Assembly: GCA_900537185.1 (NCBI GenBank)
Contig: LS999827.1
Span: 439,001 to 503,000 of the forward strand
Origin: Cytophagales bacterium Alg240-R148
GTDB taxonomy: Bacteria; Bacteroidota; Bacteroidia; Cytophagales; Cyclobacteriaceae
DNA: 64,000 nt
Direction of reading: 5' to 3'
Part shown: positions 17,518 through 26,160 of the stretch, one piece after another
Numbering within the stretch: position 1 is the first letter of the stretch
How the letters are laid out: each line of letters opens with the position of its first letter
Notes under the pieces: model-generated
Seen by the model: the letters and a program-made list of their open reading frames with translations, nothing else
Database searches by the model: none
What the model was told of the DNA's origin: nothing
Made by a program: the position numbers and the translations under genes

Positions 17518-18969
17518 TCACTCATACAGTTGCTTGTATTGATTGAATCTTTCGAAAATCTCCTTTACATATTTTATTGGTTCTTCTCCTCTACAATATC
17601 CTGATTTGACAATCGGATCTTTATAATATTCCGGTTTGGACTTGAGCAGTAAATAAGGAGCAACGTTGTCTTCCCATGCCACAGTAGACTTACCATGTTT
17701 TTTAGCCAGATTTCTTGCGTCAATTACATGTCCCAAACCTACGTTATAGGAAGCTAAAATAAACTTTATCCGTTCTTCCTTATCCTCAATTGTTTTAGCC
17801 CATAGTTTATCTAAATGCACCAAATATTTGCACCCAGCGACAATATTTTGCTCTGGATTGTACAGGTCCTTTGCTCCAAATTTTTTCCCAGAAGCAGGCA
17901 TCAATTGCATAATCCCTATTGCTCCGGCCCAAGAGCGTGCCGAAGGGTTAAAACGCGATTCTTGGTATATTTGAGAAGCCAACAACCGCCAATCCCATTC
18001 AATTGCATTGGCTTGTTCTTTAATCAACGCATCGTAGTCGGATATTTTTGTTCCATTGAAACTGGTTAAATTGCTTTGTGCTCTAGAAATAAGAGAACGC
18101 TGGCTTTTATAGTATTTATTGTACAATATATGGAATAACGCAGATTCCCTTCTCTTGACAATCCAATTGTTCAAAAATGCTAAAAATTCATTCGAATTGG
18201 TTCGAACGCCCCACGAAATTTGCTGAGGAAAACTCAATGGTGTTTCTATGTCTAAAATAGGATAGTACAACGCATTTACTTGGGCTTGTGATTCATCTGC
18301 CACGGTATAATCGTATGCACCAGTTGCAACTTTCTTGATTATTGCCTCTGTTTCTAAGTCTCCATCTTCCTCAATAATGTCAATATCTCCTCCAATTTCC
18401 TTTTCCAAATTTCTTAACCTTTCACCGTAGGAAGAATTTTTTCTTACCACGATTTCTTTTCCTATCAACTCCACCTGGTTCCGTACAAGGCTTTTCAAAA
18501 CAGCAGATTTTCTCATTTTCGCCCAATTTTCAGGTTTTCTTTGGACCAAAACTTGTCTGGTGGTATACAACCGTTCGGTAAAAGCAATGTGTTTTTTACG
18601 CTCTTGTGTCACCGTTAAAGAAAGAGCAATAATGTCCCCTTCTCCTTTGTTTAACATTTCAAATGCTTCCGCAATATCCCGGACTACAATAATTTCTAGG
18701 TCTACATCTATTTCCTTACACAATAATTTCAACATTTCGTACTCAAACCCCATCAACCGACCTTTGTACGTAAAATAACTGGTCGAATTATTTTCAACGA
18801 GAGCCTTTAATTTTCCCGATTTTTTAATCTTATCTAAATCAAATTCTATAGGTGCACTTAAAATTTCAGGAACTTCTACTGTTGGTGGGTCAGTTGTTTG
18901 GCAAGCACCTAGTAAAAAGAATATAAACACCGTAATGGTGCCGATTTTGAAAAGTTTAGATGTGATCAT
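17518..18969 (-). CDS. MltF-like membrane-bound lytic transglycosylase
   Basis: A 483-residue lipoprotein (lipobox FLLGACQ) with two domains. The first is an SBP_bac_3 substrate-binding-like module (about 45-270), including GKLKALVENNSTSYF and GFEYEMLKLLCKEID. The second is a lytic transglycosylase domain (about 310-450), including IYQESRFNPSARSWAGAIG with the catalytic Glu in QES, then MQLMP and ILASYNVGLGH. MltF-type enzymes cleave the MurNAc-GlcNAc bond with 1,6-anhydro ring formation, and the SBP module regulates them by binding muropeptides. It is monocistronic or leads into the 94-residue gene. Confidence 0.9.
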   Translation of the reverse strand: MITSKLFKIGTITVFIFFLLGACQTTDPPTVEVPEILSAPIEFDLDKIKKSGKLKALVENNSTSYFTYKGRLMGFEYEMLKLLCKEIDVDLEIIVVRDIAEAFEMLNKGEGDIIALSLTVTQERKKHIAFTERLYTTRQVLVQRKPENWAKMRKSAVLKSLVRNQVELIGKEIVVRKNSSYGERLRNLEKEIGGDIDIIEEDGDLETEAIIKKVATGAYDYTVADESQAQVNALYYPILDIETPLSFPQQISWGVRTNSNEFLAFLNNWIVKRRESALFHILYNKYYKSQRSLISRAQSNLTSFNGTKISDYDALIKEQANAIEWDWRLLASQIYQESRFNPSARSWAGAIGIMQLMPASGKKFGAKDLYNPEQNIVAGCKYLVHLDKLWAKTIEDKEERIKFILASYNVGLGHVIDARNLAKKHGKSTVAWEDNVAPYLLLKSKPEYYKDPIVKSGYCRGEEPIKYVKEIFERFNQYKQLYE

Positions 18970-19023
18970 TTGGTTGAATTAAATTCAATAGAAGCCAATA
19001 AAATACATAATAAAAAAGAAAGT

Positions 19024-19629
19024 CTAACCAACCTTCTTAATTTTTATGAATTTATCATCCAATTCCAGCACTTGTTCCAGCAGAGAGTCCGACTCATCAT
19101 TGTGTACTATAAAGTCAGCGCGATCAAGCTTTTCCTTTTGGGGCATTTGTTTATCCATGATGGCCAACACCTCCTCTTTGGACCTATGCACATCCCTTTT
19201 GGCTACCCGCTTTACTCTAGTTGCCACCGCAGCATCTACAACCACTATTAGGTCTAATTGCTTATACGATCCAGTTTCGTACATCAGAGCAGCTTCTTCA
19301 ACAATGTAGGGTGCTGTACCATTTAAAACACACCAAGCACTAAAATCTTTGGCTACAGCCGGGTGTACCAATGCATTTAGTTGGTTCAATAAAACTTTGT
19401 TTTTAAAAACTTGGTTGGCCAACCATACCCGGTTGAGCTGTCTTTCTGAGTACGCTTGTTTTCCAAATAAATCTGTGATGCGCTGCCTTAAGGTATCGGA
19501 ATGTACCATTAAATGCTTAGCCTGTGAATCCGCATCATAAACAGGTACGCCAAGTGCCGCGAAAATAGAACACACTACACTTTTCCCTGTCCCTATGCCA
19601 CCAGTAATACCAATTTTTAATGGGGGCAT
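19024..19629 (-). CDS. coaE: Dephospho-CoA kinase
   Basis: A 201-residue P-loop kinase with GGIGTGKS at residues 10-17, then GVPVYDADSQAKHLM, LVHPAVAKDF and VVVDAAVATRVKRVAKRD. CoaE phosphorylates the 3' hydroxyl of the dephospho-CoA ribose, the last step of CoA synthesis. It is the last gene of a tight minus-strand run (yajC, ybbR, coaE), starting 4 bp after the ybbR stop. Confidence 0.95.
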   Translation of the reverse strand: MPPLKIGITGGIGTGKSVVCSIFAALGVPVYDADSQAKHLMVHSDTLRQRITDLFGKQAYSERQLNRVWLANQVFKNKVLLNQLNALVHPAVAKDFSAWCVLNGTAPYIVEEAALMYETGSYKQLDLIVVVDAAVATRVKRVAKRDVHRSKEEVLAIMDKQMPQKEKLDRADFIVHNDESDSLLEQVLELDDKFIKIKKVG

Positions 19630-19633
19630 GGTG

Positions 19634-20572
19634 TTATTCTCTTATTAGGGTTACTTCCAACTGATGTAAATAGTCCGGCATGTAAGCCACATACGGTACT
19701 ACCGTGGAAGTATCGTTTTTTATCCATTCTGCATATGGAACTTCGAGGCGAACCGAATCTTCTGTATTTTGATAGGCCGCCGTTACTAGGTAATTAAGTT
19801 GGTACAAAGGTAAATTTGCTATTTGAGTAGTATCCTCTGGGCTTCCAGTCCAATGGGCTTTTACCTGAATGCTTTTTTCTACTAAAGGAACCACATTTAT
19901 TTTAACCTGGACCTGAACAGGGTCCCTATGAACCAAGCCAGACCCTGTGCCAACTATATCCACATTTCTTTCAAAGGGCTCTTCAATAATATACCCAGAC
20001 ATATCCAGAAAAATAGTATCGCTCTGGTTGTTAATTAGTTGCTCTGGACCGGTTAATTGAACCGTATCTACATTTAATTCTGGAGCACCAACCATCAATG
20101 TTTTGTCCGCAAAAACCAAAGTTTTTTGGTCCAAAGCCAAAACAAAGCTCCTCGTTATTCTGGGTTGAATGTCCAGCGATAACGAATCTGTGGCAATAAA
20201 GTTTACCTCGATATCATTAAAGTGGTCCACAACCTTTGGAAGGAAAAAACTTCCAGCCACCTTGCGGTATTCCGAAGGTTTCTCCAATAAAAACTGGATT
20301 GGTTTGCTCTGGAGAATGGCAGATTTCCTGAATATATCCCATCCCATCCCTGTTACATTGATAGAAATGTCGGTGGGTAATTCATTGACAACTATATATT
20401 GCTCATTGTCAAAAGAAAAATATACTGGATACTGTATGGTAGTAGTATAATTTTTATTCAAAGCTTTAAACACCCAAAAAGTTCCAGCACCCACAAGGCA
20501 TAAAACCAGCACGCGCCAATTGTCTACTTTTATAGTGAACAATCTTTTCAATATGTTTAAAGCTCTATTCAA
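19634..20572 (-). CDS. YbbR-like domain protein
   Basis: A 312-residue protein with one membrane anchor at about residues 18-35 (VLVLCLVGAGTFWVFKALN), then a periplasmic region built of YbbR-like beta domains. Typical pieces are PVYFSFDNEQYIVVNELPTDISINVTG and, later, PEQLINNQSDTIFLDMSGY. In Gram-positives the YbbR protein CdaR regulates the diadenylate cyclase CdaA. No cyclase gene is adjacent here; the neighbours are yajC and coaE. The ATG lies 2 bp after the yajC stop. Confidence 0.85.
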   Translation of the reverse strand: MNRALNILKRLFTIKVDNWRVLVLCLVGAGTFWVFKALNKNYTTTIQYPVYFSFDNEQYIVVNELPTDISINVTGMGWDIFRKSAILQSKPIQFLLEKPSEYRKVAGSFFLPKVVDHFNDIEVNFIATDSLSLDIQPRITRSFVLALDQKTLVFADKTLMVGAPELNVDTVQLTGPEQLINNQSDTIFLDMSGYIIEEPFERNVDIVGTGSGLVHRDPVQVQVKINVVPLVEKSIQVKAHWTGSPEDTTQIANLPLYQLNYLVTAAYQNTEDSVRLEVPYAEWIKNDTSTVVPYVAYMPDYLHQLEVTLIRE

Positions 20573-20574
20573 AA

Positions 20575-20883
20575 TTATTTTTTATTCTTTTTTGCATCCA
20601 GTGAAATCGCGGACTTTAACACTTTCATTTTCGCATTCTTATCTACTTCCAGTACTACTGTCTCGTCTTCTACACTGTAAATTTTACCGTGGATACCACC
20701 AATAGTAACCACTTCGTCTCCTTTTTTAAGCTGCTCTACCATCTTCTTTTGGTCCTTTTGTTTTTTTTGTTGCGGACGGAACATAAAGAAGTACAAAACA
20801 GCAACCATTAATATCATAAGTGGCCAACTTCCCATCAAAGAGCCACCGTCTGTTTGAGCCTGAGCCAATACAAAATAGTTCAT
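20575..20883 (-). CDS. yajC: Preprotein translocase subunit YajC
   Basis: A 102-residue protein with one N-terminal membrane helix (LMGSWPLMILMVAVLYFFMFRPQQKKQKDQ in part) and the family sequence LKKGDEVVTIGGIHGKIYSVEDETVVLEV. YajC joins SecDF as an accessory of the Sec translocon. The conserved FRPQQKK after the helix is diagnostic. It heads the yajC-ybbR-coaE unit behind its own likely promoter. Confidence 0.95.
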   Translation of the reverse strand: MNYFVLAQAQTDGGSLMGSWPLMILMVAVLYFFMFRPQQKKQKDQKKMVEQLKKGDEVVTIGGIHGKIYSVEDETVVLEVDKNAKMKVLKSAISLDAKKNKK

Positions 20884-20907
20884 TTTTTTTTATTTTTATA
20901 ATTTGAG

Positions 20908-20915
20908 CAAACTTA
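20908..20915 (-). promoter_or_regulatory. Likely -7 promoter element for yajC-ybbR-coaE
   Basis: On the minus strand TAAGTTTG (20915-20908) matches TAnnTTTG, about 25-32 nt before the yajC ATG. A TTG about 21 nt upstream lies inside the neighbouring hairpin, so spacing is slightly long. Confidence 0.4.
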
Positions 20916-20930
20916 CTGTATAAAACGCAA

Positions 20931-20962
20931 ACATCCCAACACTCAAAAGAATGTTGGGATGT
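20931..20962 (-). terminator. Hairpin between the DUF1573 gene and yajC
   Basis: The 11-bp perfect arms ACATCCCAACA (20931-20941) and TGTTGGGATGT (20952-20962) enclose a 10-nt loop. The stem is strong, but the downstream U-tract on the minus strand is weak (TTTGCGTTTTA). It probably ends the nusB-ytxH-DUF1573 transcript or separates it from yajC. Confidence 0.6.
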
Positions 20963-20986
20963 TCCAATATACTATTTTGATATTTT

Positions 20987-21529
20987 TTATTTCACCGGAC
21001 CAGCGTCAGCTGCACCTTCGGCTCCTTTTTCAACCATTGCTTTGATATACAATTTGGTTTGTTTTGGCCATGTATTTGCAGTAATGGTAATTACTTTATT
21101 CTGAATGTTCAATTTACCCTTGCTATTAAACTTAGCAGTTACTTTGGCAGTTTCTCCAACTGGAATTGGCTCTCTTGGCCATTCCGGAACAGTACAACCA
21201 CAAGTTGCTGTAGCACTCTGAATAATTAATGGTGCATCTCCAGTGTTTTCAAACTCGAAGGTATGCTCCACTACATCACCAGCAGTGATGGTTCCAAAAT
21301 CATGCTCTGTTTCGGCAAATGTAAACGATGGAAGTGGGCCTTCTGGCTTTGTTTCTTCAACCGGTTTTGTTGGTAACGCAGCAGGAGTTGCAGCGGTACC
21401 ACTTCCTCCTTCTAATTCAGCCAACCTACTCTCTAATTCTGCTATTTTTTTCTCAGATTCTTTGTTGTTAGTACAGCTCATTGCCAACAACGACAGCATA
21501 ATAACTGCTCCAGATAATAGATACCTCAT
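20987..21529 (-). CDS. DUF1573-domain lipoprotein
   Basis: A 180-residue lipoprotein with lipobox LLAMSC. A short coiled coil follows (SEKKIAELESRLAELEGG), then a Pro/Ala/Thr linker and a DUF1573 beta-sandwich (ETEHDFGTITAGDVVEHTF, ATCGCTVPEWPREPI). DUF1573 proteins are common in Bacteroidota and may be Ig-like surface or periplasmic modules; function is unknown. The frame stays open to 21595, which would overlap ytxH; the ATG at 21529 gives a complete lipoprotein signal and is chosen. Confidence 0.85.
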   Translation of the reverse strand: MRYLLSGAVIMLSLLAMSCTNNKESEKKIAELESRLAELEGGSGTAATPAALPTKPVEETKPEGPLPSFTFAETEHDFGTITAGDVVEHTFEFENTGDAPLIIQSATATCGCTVPEWPREPIPVGETAKVTAKFNSKGKLNIQNKVITITANTWPKQTKLYIKAMVEKGAEGAADAGPVK

Positions 21530-21554
21530 TTTGTTATAATTTATATTAGTAATG

Positions 21555-21872
21555 TTAATTCTCTCTTTCTTTGTTTCCTTCTTTGATTTGTCCAATCAAC
21601 TGGTCTACATCCTCTAGTAATTTCTCTGCCTTTTCTTTGGCGTCGCTTACTACTTTTTGTCCTTCATTTTTAGCTTCTGAGAAATAGTCGTCTTTCCCTG
21701 AAACCAAATCCTCCACCAATTCTTCCAACATTTTTTTATATTGATCCAACTTATAAGAGAGTTTATCTCTAGTATTTGACCCTTTATCTGGTGCAAATAA
21801 AACTCCAAGAAAAGCTCCTGCAGCAGCTCCAGTTAAAAATCCCAACAGTGTACTCGATGATCTTTTGCTCAT
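21555..21872 (-). CDS. YtxH-domain small protein
   Basis: A 105-residue protein with a glycine/alanine-rich hydrophobic N-terminus ([24 protein letters not shown]) and a long charged amphipathic helix. This is the YtxH/gas-vesicle-like family, linked in Bacillus to general stress. It probably sits at the membrane with a cytoplasmic or periplasmic helical tail. It starts 1 bp after the nusB stop, within the same transcript. Confidence 0.85.
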   Translation of the reverse strand: MSKRSSSTLLGFLTGAAAGAFLGVLFAPDKGSNTRDKLSYKLDQYKKMLEELVEDLVSGKDDYFSEAKNEGQKVVSDAKEKAEKLLEDVDQLIGQIKEGNKEREN

Positions 21873-21873
21873 T

Positions 21874-23013
21874 TTATTTATTGTCTAATAGTCCTCTACC
21901 AGTTTTTTTAATCTCACCTTCGGTTTTTAAATCTTCTGAAATTGCATCCAAGATGCCATTTATGAAAATTTTACTTTTAGGCGTACTATATTTTTTTGCC
22001 AATTCGATGTATTCATTAATTGTAACCTTCACCGGAATGCTTTTAAAATGTATCATTTCCGCCATGGCCATTTCAATAATTACTCTATCCGTAACTGCCA
22101 AACGATCAATATCCCAATTTTTCGCTCTACTGGCAATTAATTGCCCATATTTTTGATCAAGTTTTACAGTAAAACCAAATAAATCTGTAAAAAATTCACT
22201 GTCTTCTTCCCAATTGTATGACAACTCCGCTAAAGTCAATGATTTGTTCTCTTCGGTTATGGACTTTAATGACTTTAAAACCAAACTGCGAACAATGGGT
22301 TTGTCTTCCGACCAGTTAATATCTTTTTCTTCAAAGAACTTATCAATTACATCCGCTTTAAAAATTACTTTTCTAGCGATGTGGTTTACTATTTCAACGT
22401 CTTGCTCGGTAGTAGTTTCCGACTTAGAGATGTAATCCAAGTACTCTTCATCCTTCTTCACCAAGCTGTTGTACCACTCTTTAATTTGATCTGGTTCATT
22501 TTTCCAATTCAAATTCTTCTTTAAAGATACACTTTCTAATTGTTGATTTTCTGTTATTGCTACAATTAACAAATTATTAACAAAGTGGCTCGCATCAATT
22601 TTGCGCTCTTTTGCTGCCATTCCACCAAACTCTTTCAAAAGCTCCATGGTCAGAATAAACCAGTCATGAATCTTCTCTGCTTGCTGGACCATGTTCTTTT
22701 TAGCCGTCAAAAATTCATTTTCATTTTCCTTATGGTAAAAAGCAATGGCTTTGTTGGCTGCCTCATTGATTGCCGGGATGGTCCCCTCGGAAATCTTTGC
22801 AGAAGGATTTAAATAGTTTTTAGAAAACAACTCAAGTGCTTCCTTTTTTTGTTTCTGTAGCTTGATCGGGTCCTGAACTTCCATTGAGTTCAGATCTGGA
22901 GCAAATGCCTCATCAATATTCTGTTTTGCAATATTCAAATTAGAATTGATGCCTTGTTTATAGGCATAAACCATTTGCATTGCTTTTACCCGAAGTGTCC
23001 TTCTGTTTAACAT
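21874..23013 (-). CDS. nusB: Transcription antitermination factor NusB, long form
   Basis: A 379-residue protein whose start [20 protein letters not shown] matches the RNA-binding N-terminus of NusB. The last ~140 residues hold the rest of the fold ([49 protein letters not shown]). Between them is an insertion of roughly 200 residues that the 139-residue E. coli protein lacks. NusB with NusE/S10 binds boxA in rRNA leaders and allows antitermination. Long forms are usual in Bacteroidota; the role of the insert is unknown. It is the first gene of the nusB-ytxH-DUF1573 run. Confidence 0.92.
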   Translation of the reverse strand: MLNRRTLRVKAMQMVYAYKQGINSNLNIAKQNIDEAFAPDLNSMEVQDPIKLQKQKKEALELFSKNYLNPSAKISEGTIPAINEAANKAIAFYHKENENEFLTAKKNMVQQAEKIHDWFILTMELLKEFGGMAAKERKIDASHFVNNLLIVAITENQQLESVSLKKNLNWKNEPDQIKEWYNSLVKKDEEYLDYISKSETTTEQDVEIVNHIARKVIFKADVIDKFFEEKDINWSEDKPIVRSLVLKSLKSITEENKSLTLAELSYNWEEDSEFFTDLFGFTVKLDQKYGQLIASRAKNWDIDRLAVTDRVIIEMAMAEMIHFKSIPVKVTINEYIELAKKYSTPKSKIFINGILDAISEDLKTEGEIKKTGRGLLDNK

Positions 23014-23046
23014 GAATTAAAGAACTTATAGTTAGTAATGGTTGAT

Positions 23047-23072
23047 GTAGTGGGGAGTTCAACCCCCACTAC
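23047..23072. other. Hairpin between leucine dehydrogenase and nusB
   Basis: GTAGTGGGG (23047-23055) and CCCCACTAC (23064-23072) are perfect 9-bp arms starting 5 bp beyond the stop codon of the dehydrogenase. It has the place of a terminator, but there is no U-tract. Confidence 0.45.
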
Positions 23073-23076
23073 AAAA

Positions 23077-24174
23077 TTATCTTCTTAATTTAACTTTTCC
23101 AATTGCTTCGATGCGCTCTTCTGCAATTTTTATAGCTGCTTCCTGAGTTGATATTTTATCTTGCTCAGCTAAATTTAAAATACTCAAACAAGTGTCATAA
23201 ATTTTTTCTGCTTGTTGGTACGCCTTATCTCTATTATAGTCTCCTAAGTATTCTGCACCTACATTGATCAGACCACCTGCGTTGATTAGAAAGTCCGGTG
23301 CATATACTATATTTCTATCCATCAACATGTACCCATGTTTGTGTTCGTCTTTTAATTGATTGTTGGCAGCACCTGCCACTATTTGGCATTTTAATCTTGG
23401 GATTGTATCGTCGTTCAAAGAAGCGCCTAGTGCACAGGGTGCATAAATATCCATATCCAAATCGTAAATGGCTTCTGGTCTAACGATCTCTGCTCCATAT
23501 CTATTGGAAATATCTTTCAATTTATCTTCAAAAATATCCGTTACATATACCTTGGCTCCTTCTTTAGTAAGTCTTTCTACTAAATACATTCCTACTTGCC
23601 CTACACCTTGCACGGCAATCTTTTTATTTTCTAAGCTGTCTGAGCCAAAAACTTTTTTGGCAGTGGCTTTCATGCCCATGTAGGTACCAAATGCTGTTAC
23701 TGGAGAGGGGTCACCTCCACCTCCCATAACTTCTGGAAGGCCTGTAACGTGTTTGGTTTCCATGGCGATGTATTCCATGTCTCTGGTTTTCATGTTCACA
23801 TCTTCCGCGGTTATATATTTACCGCCTAGGCTATCCACAAATTTACCAAAGCGCCTCATAAAGGCTTCATTTTTCTGTTTTCCGGCATCTCCTATAATAA
23901 CCGCCTTTCCTCCTCCTAGGTTGAGTCCTGAGATGGCCGCTTTGTAGGTCATCCCTCTTGAAAGTCTTAAAACATCCGTCAACGCTTCTTTTTCAGAAGC
24001 ATAACTCCACATTCTTGTACCGCCCAAGGCAGGTCCTAACACTGTATTATGAATTCCAATAATGGCCTTTAATCCCGTAGCTTCATCATGGCAAAAAACA
24101 ACTTGCTCATGGCCTAGTTCTGAGACTTCAGCAAAAAGTGAGTCGGCTACCTTTTCTTTTCCTTGTACATCCAT
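23077..24174 (-). CDS. Glu/Leu/Phe/Val dehydrogenase, probably leucine dehydrogenase
   Basis: A 365-residue enzyme. The N-terminal domain holds GPALGGTRMW, the catalytic-lysine block MTYKAAISGLNLGGGKAVI and TAEDVNMKTRDM. The NAD domain holds VQGVGQVGMYLVERL with GxGxxG. Length and pattern match leucine dehydrogenase-type enzymes, which reversibly deaminate branched-chain amino acids to 2-oxo acids with NAD. The frame is open to a TTG at 24234, but that codon overlaps the -7 box, so the ATG at 24174 is chosen. Confidence 0.9.
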   Translation of the reverse strand: MDVQGKEKVADSLFAEVSELGHEQVVFCHDEATGLKAIIGIHNTVLGPALGGTRMWSYASEKEALTDVLRLSRGMTYKAAISGLNLGGGKAVIIGDAGKQKNEAFMRRFGKFVDSLGGKYITAEDVNMKTRDMEYIAMETKHVTGLPEVMGGGGDPSPVTAFGTYMGMKATAKKVFGSDSLENKKIAVQGVGQVGMYLVERLTKEGAKVYVTDIFEDKLKDISNRYGAEIVRPEAIYDLDMDIYAPCALGASLNDDTIPRLKCQIVAGAANNQLKDEHKHGYMLMDRNIVYAPDFLINAGGLINVGAEYLGDYNRDKAYQQAEKIYDTCLSILNLAEQDKISTQEAAIKIAEERIEAIGKVKLRR

Positions 24175-24231
24175 AGGTCTAATTAATAAGTTATGTATTT
24201 TTGGGTTCTGGTGACTTTCGTCATTGGGATG

Positions 24232-24262
24232 CAAAATTAGTTTATTTTTGTATCATTAACAA
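24232..24262 (-). promoter_or_regulatory. Promoter for the leucine dehydrogenase gene
   Basis: On the minus strand TTG (24262-24260), a 20-nt spacer, then TAATTTTG (24239-24232). This fits the Bacteroidota consensus and puts the transcript start near 24225, about 50 nt before the ATG. A second TAnnTTTG match (TATTTTTG, 24243-24250) on the plus strand may serve the divergent ABC exporter, but its TTG is only 16 nt upstream. Confidence 0.5.
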
Positions 24263-24299
24263 TGAACTGGCATACCGCATTTAAATTCTCAGAATAAAA

Positions 24300-26099
24300 G
24301 TGAAAGATCTAAAATATTTAAACAGATACTTATTCCGATATAAATACTATTTATTGCTCGGTATTGTATTTATTGCTATTTCTAACGTATTTCAAATTGT
24401 TCCTGCTCAACTGGTTCGACACGCTATTGATATGGTGGTAGACAGTCTGAAAATTTCACAAACCTTTTCTAAATCCACTTTCAAAGATAATTTGTATGCC
24501 CATATCGCTTTTAGCGCGCTGCTGTATGGTGTATTAATATTAGTTATGGCACTGATGCGCGGTGTTTTTTTATTTTTAGTCCGGCAGACCATCATCATCA
24601 TGTCTCGATTGATCGAGTATGATTTGAAAAATGAAATTTTCGAGCATTATCAAACCCTTCCATTAAGTTTTTACAGGCGCAACAATACAGGCGATTTAAT
24701 GAATCGAATTTCTGAAGATGTAAGCAAAGTGCGCATGTACCTCGGCCCTTCCATAATGTATGGGTTGAACCTAATTATTTTATTTGTGATTTTAATTCCC
24801 TATATGATTTCAATCAATGCAAAACTGACTCTTTTTGCTTTGATTCCGCTTCCAATATTATCCGTGAGCATCTATTTTGTTAACAACATTATAAACAGAA
24901 GGTCAGAGGAGATACAAACGGCACAATCTGGTTTGTCCACTTTGGCACAAGAAACTTTTTCCGGAATTAGAGTACTTAAGTCCTTTACAAGAGAAAATGA
25001 TTTTGTAAATAAGTTTGACATTGAAAGCGACAACTACAAAAATAAATCATTAAAACTTACCAGAATTCAGTCTCTATTTTTCCCACTAATCATGTCTTTA
25101 ATTGGTCTTTCCACCATTTTAACAGTTTATATCGGAGGAGCAGAAGTGATTAATGGGGCTTTATCGTTTGGCAACATCGCCGAATTCATCATTTATGTCA
25201 ACTTACTCACGTGGCCCGTAACTGCTTTAGGTTGGATAAGCAGCATCATCCAACGGGCTGCAGCTTCTCAAAAAAGGATCAATCAATTCTTATTTGAGAA
25301 AAACCATATTGTTTCTACAGAGTCGTTAAAAACTGAAATTAAAGGAACCATAAAATTCGAAAATGTTAGTTTTACCTATCCAGACACTGGCATTACCGCA
25401 TTGAAAAATATTTCATTTGAAATCAAAGAAGGAGAATCTTTGGCCATCATTGGTACCACTGGGAGTGGCAAAAGCAGCATTGCCAACTTAATAACACGCA
25501 TGTACGACCCATCAGAAGGGCAAATAAAGTTGGATGGAATAGATAACAAAGCTTTTGACGTACCCTATCTCCGTTCTCAAATAGGTTTTGTACCCCAAGA
25601 TGTTTTTCTATTTTCGGATACCATTTACAAAAACATCACTTTTGGCGTAGTAGAGCAAGACCGCGAACAAGTAGTCAAAGCCGCACGAGATGCCGACCTT
25701 TTGGACAACATCAACGGGTTCAAAGATGGGTTCAACACCATGGTGGGAGAAAGAGGTATTACCTTATCTGGAGGGCAAAAACAACGGGTGTCTATCGCCA
25801 GAGCCATCATCAGAAACCCAACCATTTTAATGTTGGACGATGCACTTTCTGCAGTAGATACTCAAACCGAAAACACCATTCTAAAAAGCCTTGAAAAGCT
25901 AATGAAAGGCAGAACCTCCATCATTATTTCCCACCGAGTTTCTTCGGCTAAACTAGCAAATAAAATCATTGTTTTAGACAATGGTAGTATTGTCCAAAAA
26001 GGAACCCATGAAGCCTTGATGGGTGAAGATGGCCCTTACAAACAGTTGTACGACAAACAAATCAACACCTCGGAGTCTGCTGCAAAACAAAAAAATTAA
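24300..26099 (+). CDS. ABC exporter, fused permease and ATPase (MsbA/lipid-exporter type)
   Basis: A 599-residue half-transporter. Residues 1-320 are the six-helix ABC_membrane domain; residues 335-580 are the ATPase, with Walker A GTTGSGKS, Q-loop QDVFLF, signature LSGGQKQR, Walker B ILMLDDALS and H-loop ISHR. Such homodimers export lipids or drugs; sequence alone does not fix the substrate. The start codon is GTG (24300), with no earlier in-frame start that preserves the N-terminal pattern. It is divergent from the dehydrogenase gene and followed by a strong terminator. Confidence 0.92.
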   Translation: MKDLKYLNRYLFRYKYYLLLGIVFIAISNVFQIVPAQLVRHAIDMVVDSLKISQTFSKSTFKDNLYAHIAFSALLYGVLILVMALMRGVFLFLVRQTIIIMSRLIEYDLKNEIFEHYQTLPLSFYRRNNTGDLMNRISEDVSKVRMYLGPSIMYGLNLIILFVILIPYMISINAKLTLFALIPLPILSVSIYFVNNIINRRSEEIQTAQSGLSTLAQETFSGIRVLKSFTRENDFVNKFDIESDNYKNKSLKLTRIQSLFFPLIMSLIGLSTILTVYIGGAEVINGALSFGNIAEFIIYVNLLTWPVTALGWISSIIQRAAASQKRINQFLFEKNHIVSTESLKTEIKGTIKFENVSFTYPDTGITALKNISFEIKEGESLAIIGTTGSGKSSIANLITRMYDPSEGQIKLDGIDNKAFDVPYLRSQIGFVPQDVFLFSDTIYKNITFGVVEQDREQVVKAARDADLLDNINGFKDGFNTMVGERGITLSGGQKQRVSIARAIIRNPTILMLDDALSAVDTQTENTILKSLEKLMKGRTSIIISHRVSSAKLANKIIVLDNGSIVQKGTHEALMGEDGPYKQLYDKQINTSESAAKQKN

Positions 26100-26104
26100 C
26101 GCAT

Positions 26105-26137
26105 AAAAAAAGGGGTCATTTTCATAACCCCTTTTTT
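26105..26137. terminator. Bidirectional intrinsic terminator
   Basis: An A7 run, GGGGT (26112-26116), a 10-nt loop, ACCCC (26127-26131), then T6. It serves the exporter gene on the plus strand and nrdA on the minus strand. Confidence 0.85.
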
Positions 26138-26160
26138 ATCATTCAACATTTTGTTAGTTA

